From: Caproicibacter fermentans
GTDB taxonomy: Bacteria; Bacillota; Clostridia; Oscillospirales; Acutalibacteraceae
Direction of reading: 5' to 3'
Length of the DNA stretch: 64,000 nt
Assembly (NCBI RefSeq): GCF_009746625.1
Contig: NZ_VWXL01000077.1
Coordinates: 1 to 64,000 of the forward strand
The first letter of the stretch is position 1. Each line of letters starts with the position of its first letter. A program made the translations under genes and the position numbers. Below, piece by piece: positions 53,016 to 63,300 of this stretch. The notes under the pieces were generated by a model, which saw only the letters and a list, made by a program, of their open reading frames with translations, did not search any database and had not been told where the DNA came from.

Positions 53016-54187
53016 GTGATTTTGACCCGAGAGCATATTGGCTGTGGCTGCAGCATGCCCTTGGAGCGGGCAGCTCCAAGCCAAACCGCGTTCTGGAGGG
53101 CTGGAATAATCTGGAGGAATTTTATTGCGGAGGCCGGGAAGCATGGCTGTTGGAAGGCTACTTCACGGCGAAAGAACTCCGCGGCATGGAGTCATACTCC
53201 GTTTCCGACGCGCAGGCGCTTTTACGGTACTGCGATCAAATAGGGCAGAAGGTCGTCACCCCGGACTGCGATGAATATCCGGCTCAGCTGCGGCAGATTC
53301 ACAATCCGCCGTGCGCGCTTTATTATAAGGGAGCTCTTCCCGATTTCAGCAGAGAACCTGCAATCTCGATTGTCGGAACCAGAAAGGCTACGCAAACCGG
53401 AAAAACGATTGCCCGAAGCTTCGCCTATGAGCTTGCGAAAAATGATGTGATCATCGTCAGCGGCGGCGCGCTTGGCATTGATACGGCGGCGCATCAGGGG
53501 GCGCTTCAGGCGGGCGGAAAAACCGCTTGCATTCTTGGCTGCGGCATCGATACGGCGTATCTGGCGGCAAATGCCGCCCTGCGGGATACCATTGCGGTCA
53601 AAGGCGTGCTGATTTCCGAATTTCCACCGCAGACACAGGCGTCCGGATCGAATTTTCCCATCCGCAACCGAATTATCTCGGGGCTTTCTCTCGGCACTCT
53701 TGTCGTTGAGGCCGCGGCAAGGAGCGGATCTTTGATTACGGCGGATTACGCTCTGGAACAGGGGCGCGATGTTTTTGCCGTCCCGGCAGGTATTTTCAGC
53801 CCTGTTTCGGCGGGAGTCAACAGCCTGATTAAGTCCGGAGCAAAGCCTGTCAGCGGGGCAAAAGAGATCCTTGAAGAATATCCTGAATGGATAAAAAGTA
53901 AATTTTTTCTTGACGATACAAAAACAAATGTTATTATAGAAGAGAATGGCGCGAAATGCGATTCTTTCAAAGAAGATAAAAAGCAGAAGGAAATCTGTGC
54001 GGATAAATTTTCACCGGATGCGCAAATACTATTGTCCGGCTTAACAGACAGGCCGCGTCAGATTGCCGAATTGTCTGAAAGTACACAGATACCGGCTGCG
54101 CGGCTCCTTTCCGCCGTGACCGAATTGGAATTGGAAGGCGTAATTGAATCCCATTCAGGCCGCAGATACAGCCTGCGTCGCTCGTAG
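53012..54187 (+). CDS. dprA: DNA-processing protein DprA
   Basis: Binds incoming single-stranded DNA and loads RecA in natural transformation; also widely present in organisms not known to be competent. 391 aa: an N-terminal helical region, the Rossmann core SIVGTRKATQTGKTIA, VSGGALGIDTAAHQGAL, LISEFPPQTQASGSNFPIRN and GLSLGTLVVEAAARSGSLIT, and a C-terminal winged helix (about 330-390, LSGLTDRPRQIAELSESTQI). The start is ATG 53012 within the ATGA overlap; the same frame is open earlier inside the methyltransferase gene and is not used. dprA-topA is a common Firmicute pair. Confidence 0.96.
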   Translation: MSDFDPRAYWLWLQHALGAGSSKPNRVLEGWNNLEEFYCGGREAWLLEGYFTAKELRGMESYSVSDAQALLRYCDQIGQKVVTPDCDEYPAQLRQIHNPPCALYYKGALPDFSREPAISIVGTRKATQTGKTIARSFAYELAKNDVIIVSGGALGIDTAAHQGALQAGGKTACILGCGIDTAYLAANAALRDTIAVKGVLISEFPPQTQASGSNFPIRNRIISGLSLGTLVVEAAARSGSLITADYALEQGRDVFAVPAGIFSPVSAGVNSLIKSGAKPVSGAKEILEEYPEWIKSKFFLDDTKTNVIIEENGAKCDSFKEDKKQKEICADKFSPDAQILLSGLTDRPRQIAELSESTQIPAARLLSAVTELELEGVIESHSGRRYSLRRS

Positions 54188-54245
54188 TTTTCCTCTGCAT
54201 TCTTTGGGATGAGACAGAAAATGCTTAATAATAAGAGGTGGTTTT

Positions 54246-56327
54246 ATGTCCAAGCTGGTGATCGTTGAATCCCCGGCAAAAGCAAAAACAATTAAAAAAT
54301 ATCTGGGAACCGGTTTTGATGTCGTTGCTTCCATGGGGCATGTGCGCGATCTGCCCGAAAATCGGTTGAGCGTAGATATAAAAAATAAATTTAAGCCAAA
54401 ATACGAGATTATTAAAGGTAAGGAAAAACTGGTTCAGGACCTGAAGGATCTTGCTGAAAAAAGCGATTCCATCCTGCTTGCCACCGACCCCGATCGGGAG
54501 GGAGAGGCGATTTCGTGGCATTTGGCATATATTCTTGGCCTTGATATGGACCAGAAAAACCGGGTTACTTTTAATGAAATTACAAAAACCGGCGTTACGA
54601 ACGGAATGCAGAATCCGAGAAACATTGACATTGACTTGGTGAACGCACAGCAGGCCCGCCGGATTTTGGACCGGTTGGTCGGTTACAAGCTCAGCCCGTT
54701 CCTGTCCCAGAAAATCAGGCGCGGTCTCTCCGCCGGACGTGTGCAGTCGGTTGCGGTTCGAATCATTGTGGACAGGGAAAACGAGATCCGCAGTTTTGTT
54801 CCGGAAGAATACTGGACGATCGACGCGAAGTTTATCCCCAAGGGCTCCCGCAAAATTTTTGCCGCAAGTTTTTACGGCGACACAAACGGCAAAATGAAAA
54901 TCTCCAGCGAAGAGGAATCCAACCGGATTCTGGAAGATCTGAAGGACGCCGATTTTAACATTGTTAAAGTGAAAAAGGGAACACGACGCAAATCTCCGGC
55001 CCCTCCGTTTATCACTTCAACGCTCCAGCAGGAAGCCTCGCGCAGGCTTGGCTTTCAGGCGAGAAGAACGATGAAGGCGGCGCAGGAGCTGTACGAAGGC
55101 GTGGAAGTCCCGGGACTCGGAGCGGTCGGTCTGATCACTTACATGAGGACGGACTCCCTTCGCATCTCGGAAGACGCCATTCATGAAGCAAGTGATTATA
55201 TCCGTGAGCGATGGGGCGACAAATATCTTCCGGATGCCCCCCGCCACTTTAAATCCAGAGCCAACGCGCAGGACGGTCACGAGGCGATTCGCCCTTCCAT
55301 GCCGTCCCTTCCGCCGGAAAAAGTCAAGGAAAGCCTGTCCTCCGACCAGTATAAGCTTTACAAACTGATTTGGGAACGCTTTCTGGCAAGCCAGATGTCA
55401 AACTGCCTGCAGAGTACCACGCAGGCCGAGATTCAGGCGAAGAATTACATCTTTAAAGCGTCCGGGTTTACCGTAACGTTCGACGGCTTTACCGTGCTTT
55501 ACGAAGAGGCGAAGGACGAAAAGGACGAAGCCGGAGTTTCGCTGCCGCCCCTGGAGAACGGAATGCCGTTGAAATTGAAAGAGATTGCGGGCAGTCAGCA
55601 TTTTACACAGCCGCCCCCGCGTTTTACGGAAGCGTCGCTGATTAAGGCGCTGGAGGAAAACGGGATCGGCCGCCCGTCCACTTATGCCGCGACGATTTCA
55701 ACCATAACGGGAAGGGAATATGTGGTAAGGGACGGGAAAGCCCTGAAGCCGACCGAGCTGGGCGAAACCGTAACCAACCTGATGAAAGAGCGATTCCCTA
55801 AAATCGTAAACATCAAATTCACCGCGCAGGTGGAAAGCAATCTTGACGAGGTTCAAAGCGGCAAAACAAATTGGGTGGAAACCCTTGAAGATTTCTACGG
55901 GGACTTCGACCAAACGCTGAAGACCGCGAAAGAGGAGATGCAGGGGGTCAAAATCCAGCTCAAGGAGGATGTGACCGACGTCATCTGTGAAAAATGCGGG
56001 CGGCATATGGTCATTAAAAACGGCCGTTACGGTAAATTCCTTGCTTGCCCCGGATATCCGGAATGCAAAAATGTAAAAAAATACGTGCAGGAAACCGGCG
56101 CGGAATGCCCGAAGTGCGGCGGTAAAGTCATTGTGAAAAAGACAAAAAAAGGCCGCGTTTTTTACGGCTGCTCCAATTACCCGAACTGCGATTTCGTTTC
56201 GTGGGACGAACCCTCCAAGGAAAAGTGCCCAAGGTGCGGCAAGACCCTCCTGAAGAAAAAAGGGAAGAATCCAAAGCTGTACTGTGTCACGCCTGACTGC
56301 GGTTTTGAAAAGACGGAGGAAGAATGA
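54246..56327 (+). CDS. topA: DNA topoisomerase I
   Basis: Type IA enzyme that relaxes negative supercoils. 693 aa: TOPRIM domain (MSKLVIVESPAKAKTIKKYL; acidic triad region DPDREGE at 81-87), active-site Tyr Y299 in GLITYMRTDSLRIS, and at the C-terminus three four-cysteine zinc ribbons (CEKCGRHM...CPGYPEC, CPKCGGKV...CSNYPNC, CPRCGKTL...CVTPDC). Start ATG after AGAGGTGGTTTT. It overlaps trmFO by 4 nt. Confidence 0.98.
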   Translation: MSKLVIVESPAKAKTIKKYLGTGFDVVASMGHVRDLPENRLSVDIKNKFKPKYEIIKGKEKLVQDLKDLAEKSDSILLATDPDREGEAISWHLAYILGLDMDQKNRVTFNEITKTGVTNGMQNPRNIDIDLVNAQQARRILDRLVGYKLSPFLSQKIRRGLSAGRVQSVAVRIIVDRENEIRSFVPEEYWTIDAKFIPKGSRKIFAASFYGDTNGKMKISSEEESNRILEDLKDADFNIVKVKKGTRRKSPAPPFITSTLQQEASRRLGFQARRTMKAAQELYEGVEVPGLGAVGLITYMRTDSLRISEDAIHEASDYIRERWGDKYLPDAPRHFKSRANAQDGHEAIRPSMPSLPPEKVKESLSSDQYKLYKLIWERFLASQMSNCLQSTTQAEIQAKNYIFKASGFTVTFDGFTVLYEEAKDEKDEAGVSLPPLENGMPLKLKEIAGSQHFTQPPPRFTEASLIKALEENGIGRPSTYAATISTITGREYVVRDGKALKPTELGETVTNLMKERFPKIVNIKFTAQVESNLDEVQSGKTNWVETLEDFYGDFDQTLKTAKEEMQGVKIQLKEDVTDVICEKCGRHMVIKNGRYGKFLACPGYPECKNVKKYVQETGAECPKCGGKVIVKKTKKGRVFYGCSNYPNCDFVSWDEPSKEKCPRCGKTLLKKKGKNPKLYCVTPDCGFEKTEEE

Positions 56328-57631
56328 GGATCCGGGTAGTCGGCGCCGGCCTTGCCGGCTGCGAGGCGGCGTGGAAAATTGCCGAGGCCGGAATTCCCGT
56401 TGAGCTTTATGAAATGAAGCCGCTTCGCTTTTCGCCCGCGCACCACAGCGAAAACTTCGCGGAATTGGTCTGTTCCAATTCCCTGAAAGCCGAGAGGACG
56501 GAAAGCGCCGCGGGCCTATTAAAGGCTGAAATGAAAAGGCTCGGCTCTTTGCTTTTGTCCTGCGTGGATTCCTGCCGTGTTCCCGCCGGCGGCGCGCTTG
56601 CGGTTGACCGCGACCTTTTTGCACGGAAGGTGACGGAAAAAGTCGTATCCCATCCGATGATTCAGATTCGCCGGGAAGAAGTGAACGAAATCCCGGCGGA
56701 TGGAATCGCGGTCATTGCAACAGGACCTTTAACCTCCGATGCGCTGGCCGGAAAGATATCCGCTTTATGCGACGGGAGTCTGAGCTTTTTTGACGCGGCC
56801 GCACCGATTGTAACGGCGGAAAGCCTGAATAAGGAGCGGATTTTCGCTGCCTCCCGCTATGAAAGGGGAGACGACGCCGCATACCTGAACTGCCCGATGA
56901 ACCGTGAGGAGTACGAACGGTTTTATGAGGAACTGGTCCATGCCCAACGCGCCCCGCTCCATGAATTCGACGCGGCCGACCCGAAGGTCTACGAGGGCTG
57001 CATGCCGGTGGAGATTATGGCGCGCCGGGGGCCGGATACCATCCGGTTCGGACCGATGAAGCCGGTTGGCCTGCGGGATCCCATGACCGGGCACCGCCCG
57101 TGGGCCGTGCTTCAGCTTCGGCAGGAAAACGAATCCGGGACCTTGTATAATCTGGTGGGGTTTCAGACCAATCTGAAATTTGCGGAACAAAAACGCGTGT
57201 TTGGAATGATTCCCGGACTGGAGCATGCAGAATACGCGCGGTACGGGGTGATGCACCGCAATACGTTTCTGAATTCTCCGACGGTTCTGTCGTCCGGTTT
57301 TGCTTTCAGAAAGAATCCGGACTTGTTTTTCGCGGGACAGATCACGGGTGTGGAGGGATACATGGAATCCGCCGCTTCCGGGATCATGGCCGGAATGAAC
57401 GCGGTTCGGCGACAGCGCGGCAAGTCTCCCCTCGTATTGCCGGAAACAACCATGATCGGTGCTCTGAGCCGCTACGTTGAATCCGGTGGAGCCGGTGATT
57501 TTCAGCCGATGGGGGCTAATTTCGGCGTGATTCCTCCGCTTCCGGAAAAAATCCGGGACAAGCGGGAACGCTACGCTGCTTTGGCTGCCCGGGCGCTGGA
57601 AGACCTGGACCGGGCTCTGACCGAAAAATAA
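56324..57631 (+). CDS. trmFO: tRNA m5U54 methyltransferase TrmFO
   Basis: Flavoprotein that methylates U54 of tRNA using methylene-THF as carbon donor and FADH2 as reductant. 435 aa of normal length. FAD-binding VVGAGLAGCEAAWKIAEAGI, family motifs FSPAHHSENFAELVCSNSLK and LNCPMNREEYERFYEELVHA, and C-terminal FAGQITGVEGYMESAASGIM. Start ATG within an ATGA overlap with topA, a widespread gene order. It uses the one-carbon pool that fhs feeds. Confidence 0.97.
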   Translation: MRIRVVGAGLAGCEAAWKIAEAGIPVELYEMKPLRFSPAHHSENFAELVCSNSLKAERTESAAGLLKAEMKRLGSLLLSCVDSCRVPAGGALAVDRDLFARKVTEKVVSHPMIQIRREEVNEIPADGIAVIATGPLTSDALAGKISALCDGSLSFFDAAAPIVTAESLNKERIFAASRYERGDDAAYLNCPMNREEYERFYEELVHAQRAPLHEFDAADPKVYEGCMPVEIMARRGPDTIRFGPMKPVGLRDPMTGHRPWAVLQLRQENESGTLYNLVGFQTNLKFAEQKRVFGMIPGLEHAEYARYGVMHRNTFLNSPTVLSSGFAFRKNPDLFFAGQITGVEGYMESAASGIMAGMNAVRRQRGKSPLVLPETTMIGALSRYVESGGAGDFQPMGANFGVIPPLPEKIRDKRERYAALAARALEDLDRALTEK

Positions 57632-57661
57632 AATATGCTCATTTGAATCGAGGTGCTGGAT

Positions 57662-58666
57662 ATGAAAATCATCGTTGACGCATTTGGCGGCGATAACGCT
57701 CCGCTTGAAATTATCAGGGGATGCGCGGACGCCGTGAAAGGCCTGGGCGTCGATATCGTTCTGACCGGCCGCGAACAGGAGATCCGCAGGGTCGCGCAGG
57801 AGAACGGCATATCGCTCGAACGGATGGAAATCTGCGACGCTCCCGACGTCATTACCATGGAGGATTCCGCCGGGGATATCATGAAAGCAAAATCGGATTG
57901 TTCCATGGCCCTGGGACTTCGTTTGCTTGCGCAGGGGAAAGGAGACGCCTTTGTTTCCGGAGGGAACAGCGGCGCTCTGGTTGTCGGGGCCACACTGATT
58001 GTTAAGCGAATCAAGGGAGTGCGCCGGATTGCATTTGCCCCTATTATGCCGAAAAACAAAGGATGCTTTATGCTTATCGACAGCGGCGCAAACGTGGACT
58101 GCAAACCTGAAATGCTGCAGCAGTTCGGCATCATGGGCTCCATTTATATGGAAAAGGTTATGGGGATAAAACGACCCCGCGTCGCGCTTGCAAATATCGG
58201 TGTGGAGGACCACAAAGGCGGCGAGCTCCAGCACAGTTCGTTTGCTTTGCTCAAAAATTCCGGCCTCAATTTTGTCGGCAACATCGAAGCCCGCGATATC
58301 CCGGACAACGCCGGAGACGTCATTGTGGCGGACGGGTTTACGGGCAATGTCATCTTAAAGCTGTACGAGGGCGTCGCGCTGATGCTGATGGGGAAGCTGA
58401 AGGACATTTTCACACACAGCGTGAAAAACAAGCTGGCTGCCGCCGTCGTGCTCGGCGATATAAAGGCACTCAAACAAAATTTCGATTACAACGAATACGG
58501 CGGAGCGCCGCTGATGGGATGCTCAAAGCCCGTATTCAAAACCCATGGCAGTGCGAAGGCAAAAACAGTATACAATGCTCTGCGGCTGACGAAAGCCTAT
58601 GTGGAAGGCAATGTGGTTGACGAAATCGCTTCCAGCATAGCAAGATACGGAGCGGACGAAAAATAA
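57662..58666 (+). CDS. plsX: Phosphate acyltransferase PlsX
   Basis: Makes acyl-phosphate from acyl-ACP for membrane phospholipid synthesis with PlsY. 334 aa: MKIIVDAFGGDNAPLEIIRG at the start, FVSGGNSGALVVGATLIVKR, and VADGFTGNVILKLYEGVALM towards the C-terminus. Start ATG 57662 after GAGGTG; a TTG three codons earlier is less well placed. No acpP follows it, although acpP sits between plsX and rnc in many Firmicutes. Confidence 0.97.
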   Translation: MKIIVDAFGGDNAPLEIIRGCADAVKGLGVDIVLTGREQEIRRVAQENGISLERMEICDAPDVITMEDSAGDIMKAKSDCSMALGLRLLAQGKGDAFVSGGNSGALVVGATLIVKRIKGVRRIAFAPIMPKNKGCFMLIDSGANVDCKPEMLQQFGIMGSIYMEKVMGIKRPRVALANIGVEDHKGGELQHSSFALLKNSGLNFVGNIEARDIPDNAGDVIVADGFTGNVILKLYEGVALMLMGKLKDIFTHSVKNKLAAAVVLGDIKALKQNFDYNEYGGAPLMGCSKPVFKTHGSAKAKTVYNALRLTKAYVEGNVVDEIASSIARYGADEK

Positions 58667-58691
58667 AAAATTAGGACTGGGGGCGGACTGA

Positions 58692-59366
58692 TTGACCGAA
58701 CTGGAAGAAAAGCTCGGATACCATTTTAAAAACAAAGATTACCTGAAAACTGCGTTGACCCACTCCTCTTTTGCGAATGAAAATAAAGTCCCCGGCGGGA
58801 GCAATGAGAGACTGGAGTTTTTAGGAGATTCCATTCTCGGGCTGGTGGTGGCGGATTATCTGTATAAGAGTTTTCCCCGTCTGCCGGAGGGGGACCTGAC
58901 CAAAAAGAGAGCGGCGCTGGTCTGTGAAAAGGCGTGCTGCGGGTTTTCACGTCAGCTCGGCGTGGGCAAATATCTTTTGTTAAGCCGGGGAGAACAGAAC
59001 TCAGGCGGAAGAACCCGTTCTTCCATTCTTGCGGATGCTTTTGAATCGATTACCGCCGCGATTTATCTGGACGGCGGGATGGATGAAAGCCGCAAATTTG
59101 TGCTGCGTTTTGTTCTGCCTCTCTTAAAGGAGACAAAGCCGAAAATTTTTAAAGATTATAAAACGTCGCTGCAGGAAATCGTGCAGAAAAATCCTGAGGA
59201 AACGCTGGAATACGTCCTGACCGGGGAAAGCGGACCTGATCATGACAAGCATTTCACAGTCGAGGTCTGTCTGGACCATAATGTGATTGGCAAAGGCGGG
59301 GGCCGAAGCAAAAAAGAGGCGGAGCAGCAGGCGGCGCGCGAGGCGCTGGAACTGATGGGGTACTGA
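58692..59366 (+). CDS. rnc: Ribonuclease III
   Basis: Double-strand-specific endoribonuclease for rRNA and mRNA processing. 224 aa from TTG 58692, preceded by GGGGGCGG. Signature NERLEFLGDSILGLVVADYL (metal ligands E42 and D46) with the second acidic pair in LADAFESITAAIYLDGG; dsRNA-binding domain at about 153-224 (FKDYKTSLQEIVQKNPEETL, ending KKEAEQQAAREALELMGY). It overlaps the next gene by one base (TGATG). Confidence 0.97.
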   Translation: MTELEEKLGYHFKNKDYLKTALTHSSFANENKVPGGSNERLEFLGDSILGLVVADYLYKSFPRLPEGDLTKKRAALVCEKACCGFSRQLGVGKYLLLSRGEQNSGGRTRSSILADAFESITAAIYLDGGMDESRKFVLRFVLPLLKETKPKIFKDYKTSLQEIVQKNPEETLEYVLTGESGPDHDKHFTVEVCLDHNVIGKGGGRSKKEAEQQAAREALELMGY

Positions 59367-60391
59367 TGCGTCACGCAAACGTAGCTCTTTTTGTACCAAA
59401 CAACGGCTGTCCGCACGCGTGCAGTTTTTGCAGTCAGAAAACGATTACGGGAAAAGCCTTTCAGCCGGAAGCGGCGGATGTTGTTTCCGCCGTGGAAACG
59501 GCGCTGTCCGATTTGGGGCAGAAATCGAAATTTGCCGAAATCGCCTTCTTTGGCGGCAGCTTTACCGCTGTGGAACGCAATTACATGATCTCTCTTCTGG
59601 AAGCGGCGTACCCTTATGTGAAAAGCGGTTCTTTCGCGGGAATCCGGATTTCCACGCGCCCGGACGCGATCGACCGTGAGGTTCTGTCCGTTCTGCGGGA
59701 ATACGGAGTAACGACCATCGAGCTTGGCGCGCAGAGCATGGACGACCGAGTCCTTGAACTGAATGAAAGAGGGCATACCGCGGAACAGGTAAGGACTGCG
59801 GCCGCCCTGATTCGCTCACAGGGCTTTTTCCTTGGGCTCCAGATGATGACGGGCCTGTACGGCGACACCCTGTCCGGCGCTGTCGCGACCGCGAAACAGA
59901 TTGCAGCTCTGAATCCCGACTGTGTGAGGATTTATCCGACGATTGTCCTGAAAGGGACAAAACTGGGCGAACTGTACCGGGAGGGGAAATACTGCCCTCC
60001 CGGTCTGGAAGAAACGGTCGGCTTGTGCGCCAATCTGCTGGACCTTTTTGAGGGAAAACACATCCCTGTGATTCGCCTTGGCCTGCATGCGTCTCCCGAA
60101 CTGGAGCGCGATATGCTTGCGGGGCCGTGGCATCCCGCTTTCCGCGAGCTTTGCGAAAGCAGACGAATGCTTGACCGGATCATACGCGCCCTTCGTGAGA
60201 ATCAGGTGCCGGAGGGCAATATCACCATTCGGGTCAACCCTACGGGCGTCTCCGTTGCGGTCGGGCAAAAAAAGAGGAATCTTCAGGCGCTCTCGGCGCT
60301 TGGATATTCCGCGAAAGTGGAACGGAATTTATCGTTAAAGCAAAGGGAATTTCAAATTGATTTGGATGGAGGGAAAAGGATTTGCTGCTGA
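59366..60391 (+). CDS. Elp3-like radical SAM protein
   Basis: A 341-aa radical SAM enzyme with the cluster motif C15-x3-C19-x2-C22 (NNGCPHACSFCSQ) and the Elp3/oxygen-independent coproporphyrinogen oxidase-like core (FFGGSFTAVE, ISTRPDAIDREVL, ELGAQSMDDRVLELNERGHT). It lacks the acetyltransferase domain of true Elp3. The family is found between rnc and smc in many Clostridia, but the substrate is unknown; RNA modification is one possibility. The smc start lies 10 nt inside its 3' end. Confidence 0.9.
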   Translation: MRHANVALFVPNNGCPHACSFCSQKTITGKAFQPEAADVVSAVETALSDLGQKSKFAEIAFFGGSFTAVERNYMISLLEAAYPYVKSGSFAGIRISTRPDAIDREVLSVLREYGVTTIELGAQSMDDRVLELNERGHTAEQVRTAAALIRSQGFFLGLQMMTGLYGDTLSGAVATAKQIAALNPDCVRIYPTIVLKGTKLGELYREGKYCPPGLEETVGLCANLLDLFEGKHIPVIRLGLHASPELERDMLAGPWHPAFRELCESRRMLDRIIRALRENQVPEGNITIRVNPTGVSVAVGQKKRNLQALSALGYSAKVERNLSLKQREFQIDLDGGKRICC

Positions 60392-63300
60392 AATCGCTGG
60401 AACTACAGGGATTTAAGACGTTTCCGGACCGGACAACGCTTACCTTCCACAACGGCATCACAGCGGTTGTCGGCCCAAACGGAAGCGGAAAAAGCAATAT
60501 CAGCGACGCGGTTCGATGGGTCCTTGGGGAACAATCCGTCCGTTCTCTGCGCTGTACAAAAATGGAGGACGTCATATTCGGCGGAACGCCGGCGCGCAAG
60601 GCGCTCGGCTTTGCCGAGGTTACCCTGAATATCGACAACACCGGGCGTCAGCTTCCTTTCGATTCCGACAGTGTTTCCGTAACGCGGAGATATTACCGCT
60701 CCGGAGAAAGCGAATACCTGATCAACAAGACAAATGTCAGGCTGAAGGATATCAACGAGCTGTTTATGGACACCGGCCTGGGCAGGGACGGGTATTCCAT
60801 GATCGGCCAGGGAAAAATCGACGCGATTGTGGCGGCGCGCAGCGAGGACCGCAGGGAAATTTTTGAAGAAGCCGCCGGAATTTCCCGATTTCGCTACCGC
60901 AGAGAAGAGTCGGAACGCCGCTTATCCCAGGCGGAAGACAATCTGGTACGCCTCAACGACATCCTTGCCGAACTCGAAAGCCGCGTCGGGCCGCTGGGCG
61001 AACAGGCGGAAAAAGCGAAGGAATACCTCAAGCTTGCGGAGGAAAAACGAAAGCTGGAAATCAGCCTGTGGCTGAGGACATTAACCCAGTCTTCGCTCAC
61101 TCTGCGGGAGCAGGAGGATAAAATTCTTGCGGCGAAGACGCAGCACGAAGCAGCGGAACAGGCAATTCTGGCTTTGGATGAGGAATTGGAAAAGATCTTC
61201 AGCCGTTCGAATCAGTGCTCTGCAAAAATAGACGAGACCAGAAGAGAAAGCACTTCGCTGGATGAAAGCGCCGTACAGAAGGACGCGGAGGCTTCCGTTT
61301 TAAAAAACGATATTTTGCATAACAATGAGAATAAGGAACGGATCGGGTCCGAAATCGAGCAGTACCGTCTTTCCGGAGAAGAACTGCTTCGGATGATAGA
61401 GGATAAGAAAAGACAAATTGCAGAGAAGACAGAATCCATCAGGTCGAGAGACGCAGATTTTGCCGACTGTTCCGAGCGGCTGGAGCAACTGAAGAACAGC
61501 CTGAACGAAACGGCGGGCAGGATGGACGGCTTTACCCGCGAGATGACAAATCTTTCCGCAAAGGCCACGGACGTAAAGATGAATGAAATGACTGCGGCCG
61601 CCTCTATTGCGGAAATCCGGCTTCGTTTGAACGAGATACATAAAAACATGGAGGAAACAGACTCCAGAAATGAATCGCTGAGGAAAAAAGAGGAAGAATA
61701 TCTACAAAAACTGGAAAACCTGAATCAGCTGATCAAAACGCTCGGCAACACCGTTCAGGGCCATGAGATGCGCCTGAAATCCCGAAAAGACCGGTTGGAA
61801 GCCTCCCGCAGGCAAAGCGACAGCCTTCGCCTGGATCTGGAAGAGCATCTGCGCAGAGCCCGTCTGCTGGAAGATCTGGAACGCAATCTTGAGGGCTTTT
61901 CCCAGAGCGTGAAGGTTGTGATGAAAGAAACCGCTCGCGGTGCGCTGACCGGAATCCACGGGCCGGTTTCCCGACTGATCCGCGTTCCGAAAGATTATTC
62001 CGTCGCCATTGAAACGGCGCTCGGCGCTTCCATGCAGAATGTCGTCGTCGGCACGGAACAGGACGCGAAACGCGCGATCGGCCTGCTGAAAGAACGAAAT
62101 TCGGGACGTGCCACATTCCTTCCGCTTTCCGTGATACGGGGCAGAGTCCTTTCGGAGTCGGGTTTGTCTTCCTGCCCGGGATTTGTCGGAGTTGCTTCCG
62201 AATTATGCTCCTGTGATCCCCAATATCAGGAGATTTTGAATTCTCTTCTGGGTAGAATCGCGGTAGCGGAAAATCTGGATTTCGCCGTTGCCATCGCCGG
62301 AAAATTCGGATACCGTTTCCGCGTGGTTACGCTGGACGGCCAGGTGGTAAACGCGGGCGGCTCGCTGACAGGCGGCTCGCTCGCAAAAAACTCGGGACTT
62401 TTGAGCAGGGCCGCAGAGATCGAAACTCTGAAAAAAAAGGCCGGGGAGCTTCGCGGTAAGGCGGAACAATCCTCGGAAGCGCTGAAATCGGCGGCACAGG
62501 AGGTGTCTGCGGAGGAAGCGGCCCTCTCGACGGCAAAAGGGGAACTTGCGACCGCGCAGGAGGAAAAAATCCATGCCGATGCGGAACACCGCAGAATTCT
62601 TGCGGATCTGCAGTCCGCTGAAAAAGGCGCCGAAAACCTTCGCCGGGAAGAGGCGACGGCCGAGACGCGCCTGAAAGAACAGGAAGAAACCGTTCGCGGC
62701 GCTCGGCAGAAATCCGAAGAATTGAACGGCCGCGTCGAGGCACTAAAAGCCGAACTGGAAAAAGCGGGCGGCAACCGAAGGGAACTCACGGCTCAGTTGG
62801 ACGAACTGACCTCTTCCCTGAAACAAATCGAGCTGGACAGGCTTTCCGCTCAAAAGGATGCAGAGTCTTTAAAAGAAACCGCAAGAGAGTTGGAAGAACG
62901 CAGACTGGGCCAGAAAGAAAAGCTCGGCGCATTGGCGGACGAAATAAAATCAATCGAAGCTTCCACGGCCGAACTGACCGCCAGAATAGAAAGTCTTGGC
63001 AAAGAAGCGGAAGAATTAAAGCTTCAATCGGCTCAGGCATCCCAAAAAGCAGAAGAACTCAGTCAGGAACGCATGGAGCTGGAAAAGAAATCGGTGGAGC
63101 TGCGTGCGGCCGAACGTGAAAAATCGGAGGAAAAAGAAAAAATCGGTCACGAGCTTGCCCGCCTGGAAGAGCGCCGGACCAGCCTGCAGAAGGAATACGA
63201 TGAAATCATTTCACACCTCTGGGAGGAATACGAACTGACCCGCAGGGAAGCGGAACAGGAAGCGGAGCCCGCGTCGGACCCGAAAGAAGCTCAGCGAAGG

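Noticed and set aside
56765-58234. Open frame of 489 codons on the minus strand opposite trmFO and plsX
   Set aside because: It spans two well-conserved plus-strand genes and their junction, and its translation is Arg/His-rich without domains. Antisense artefact.
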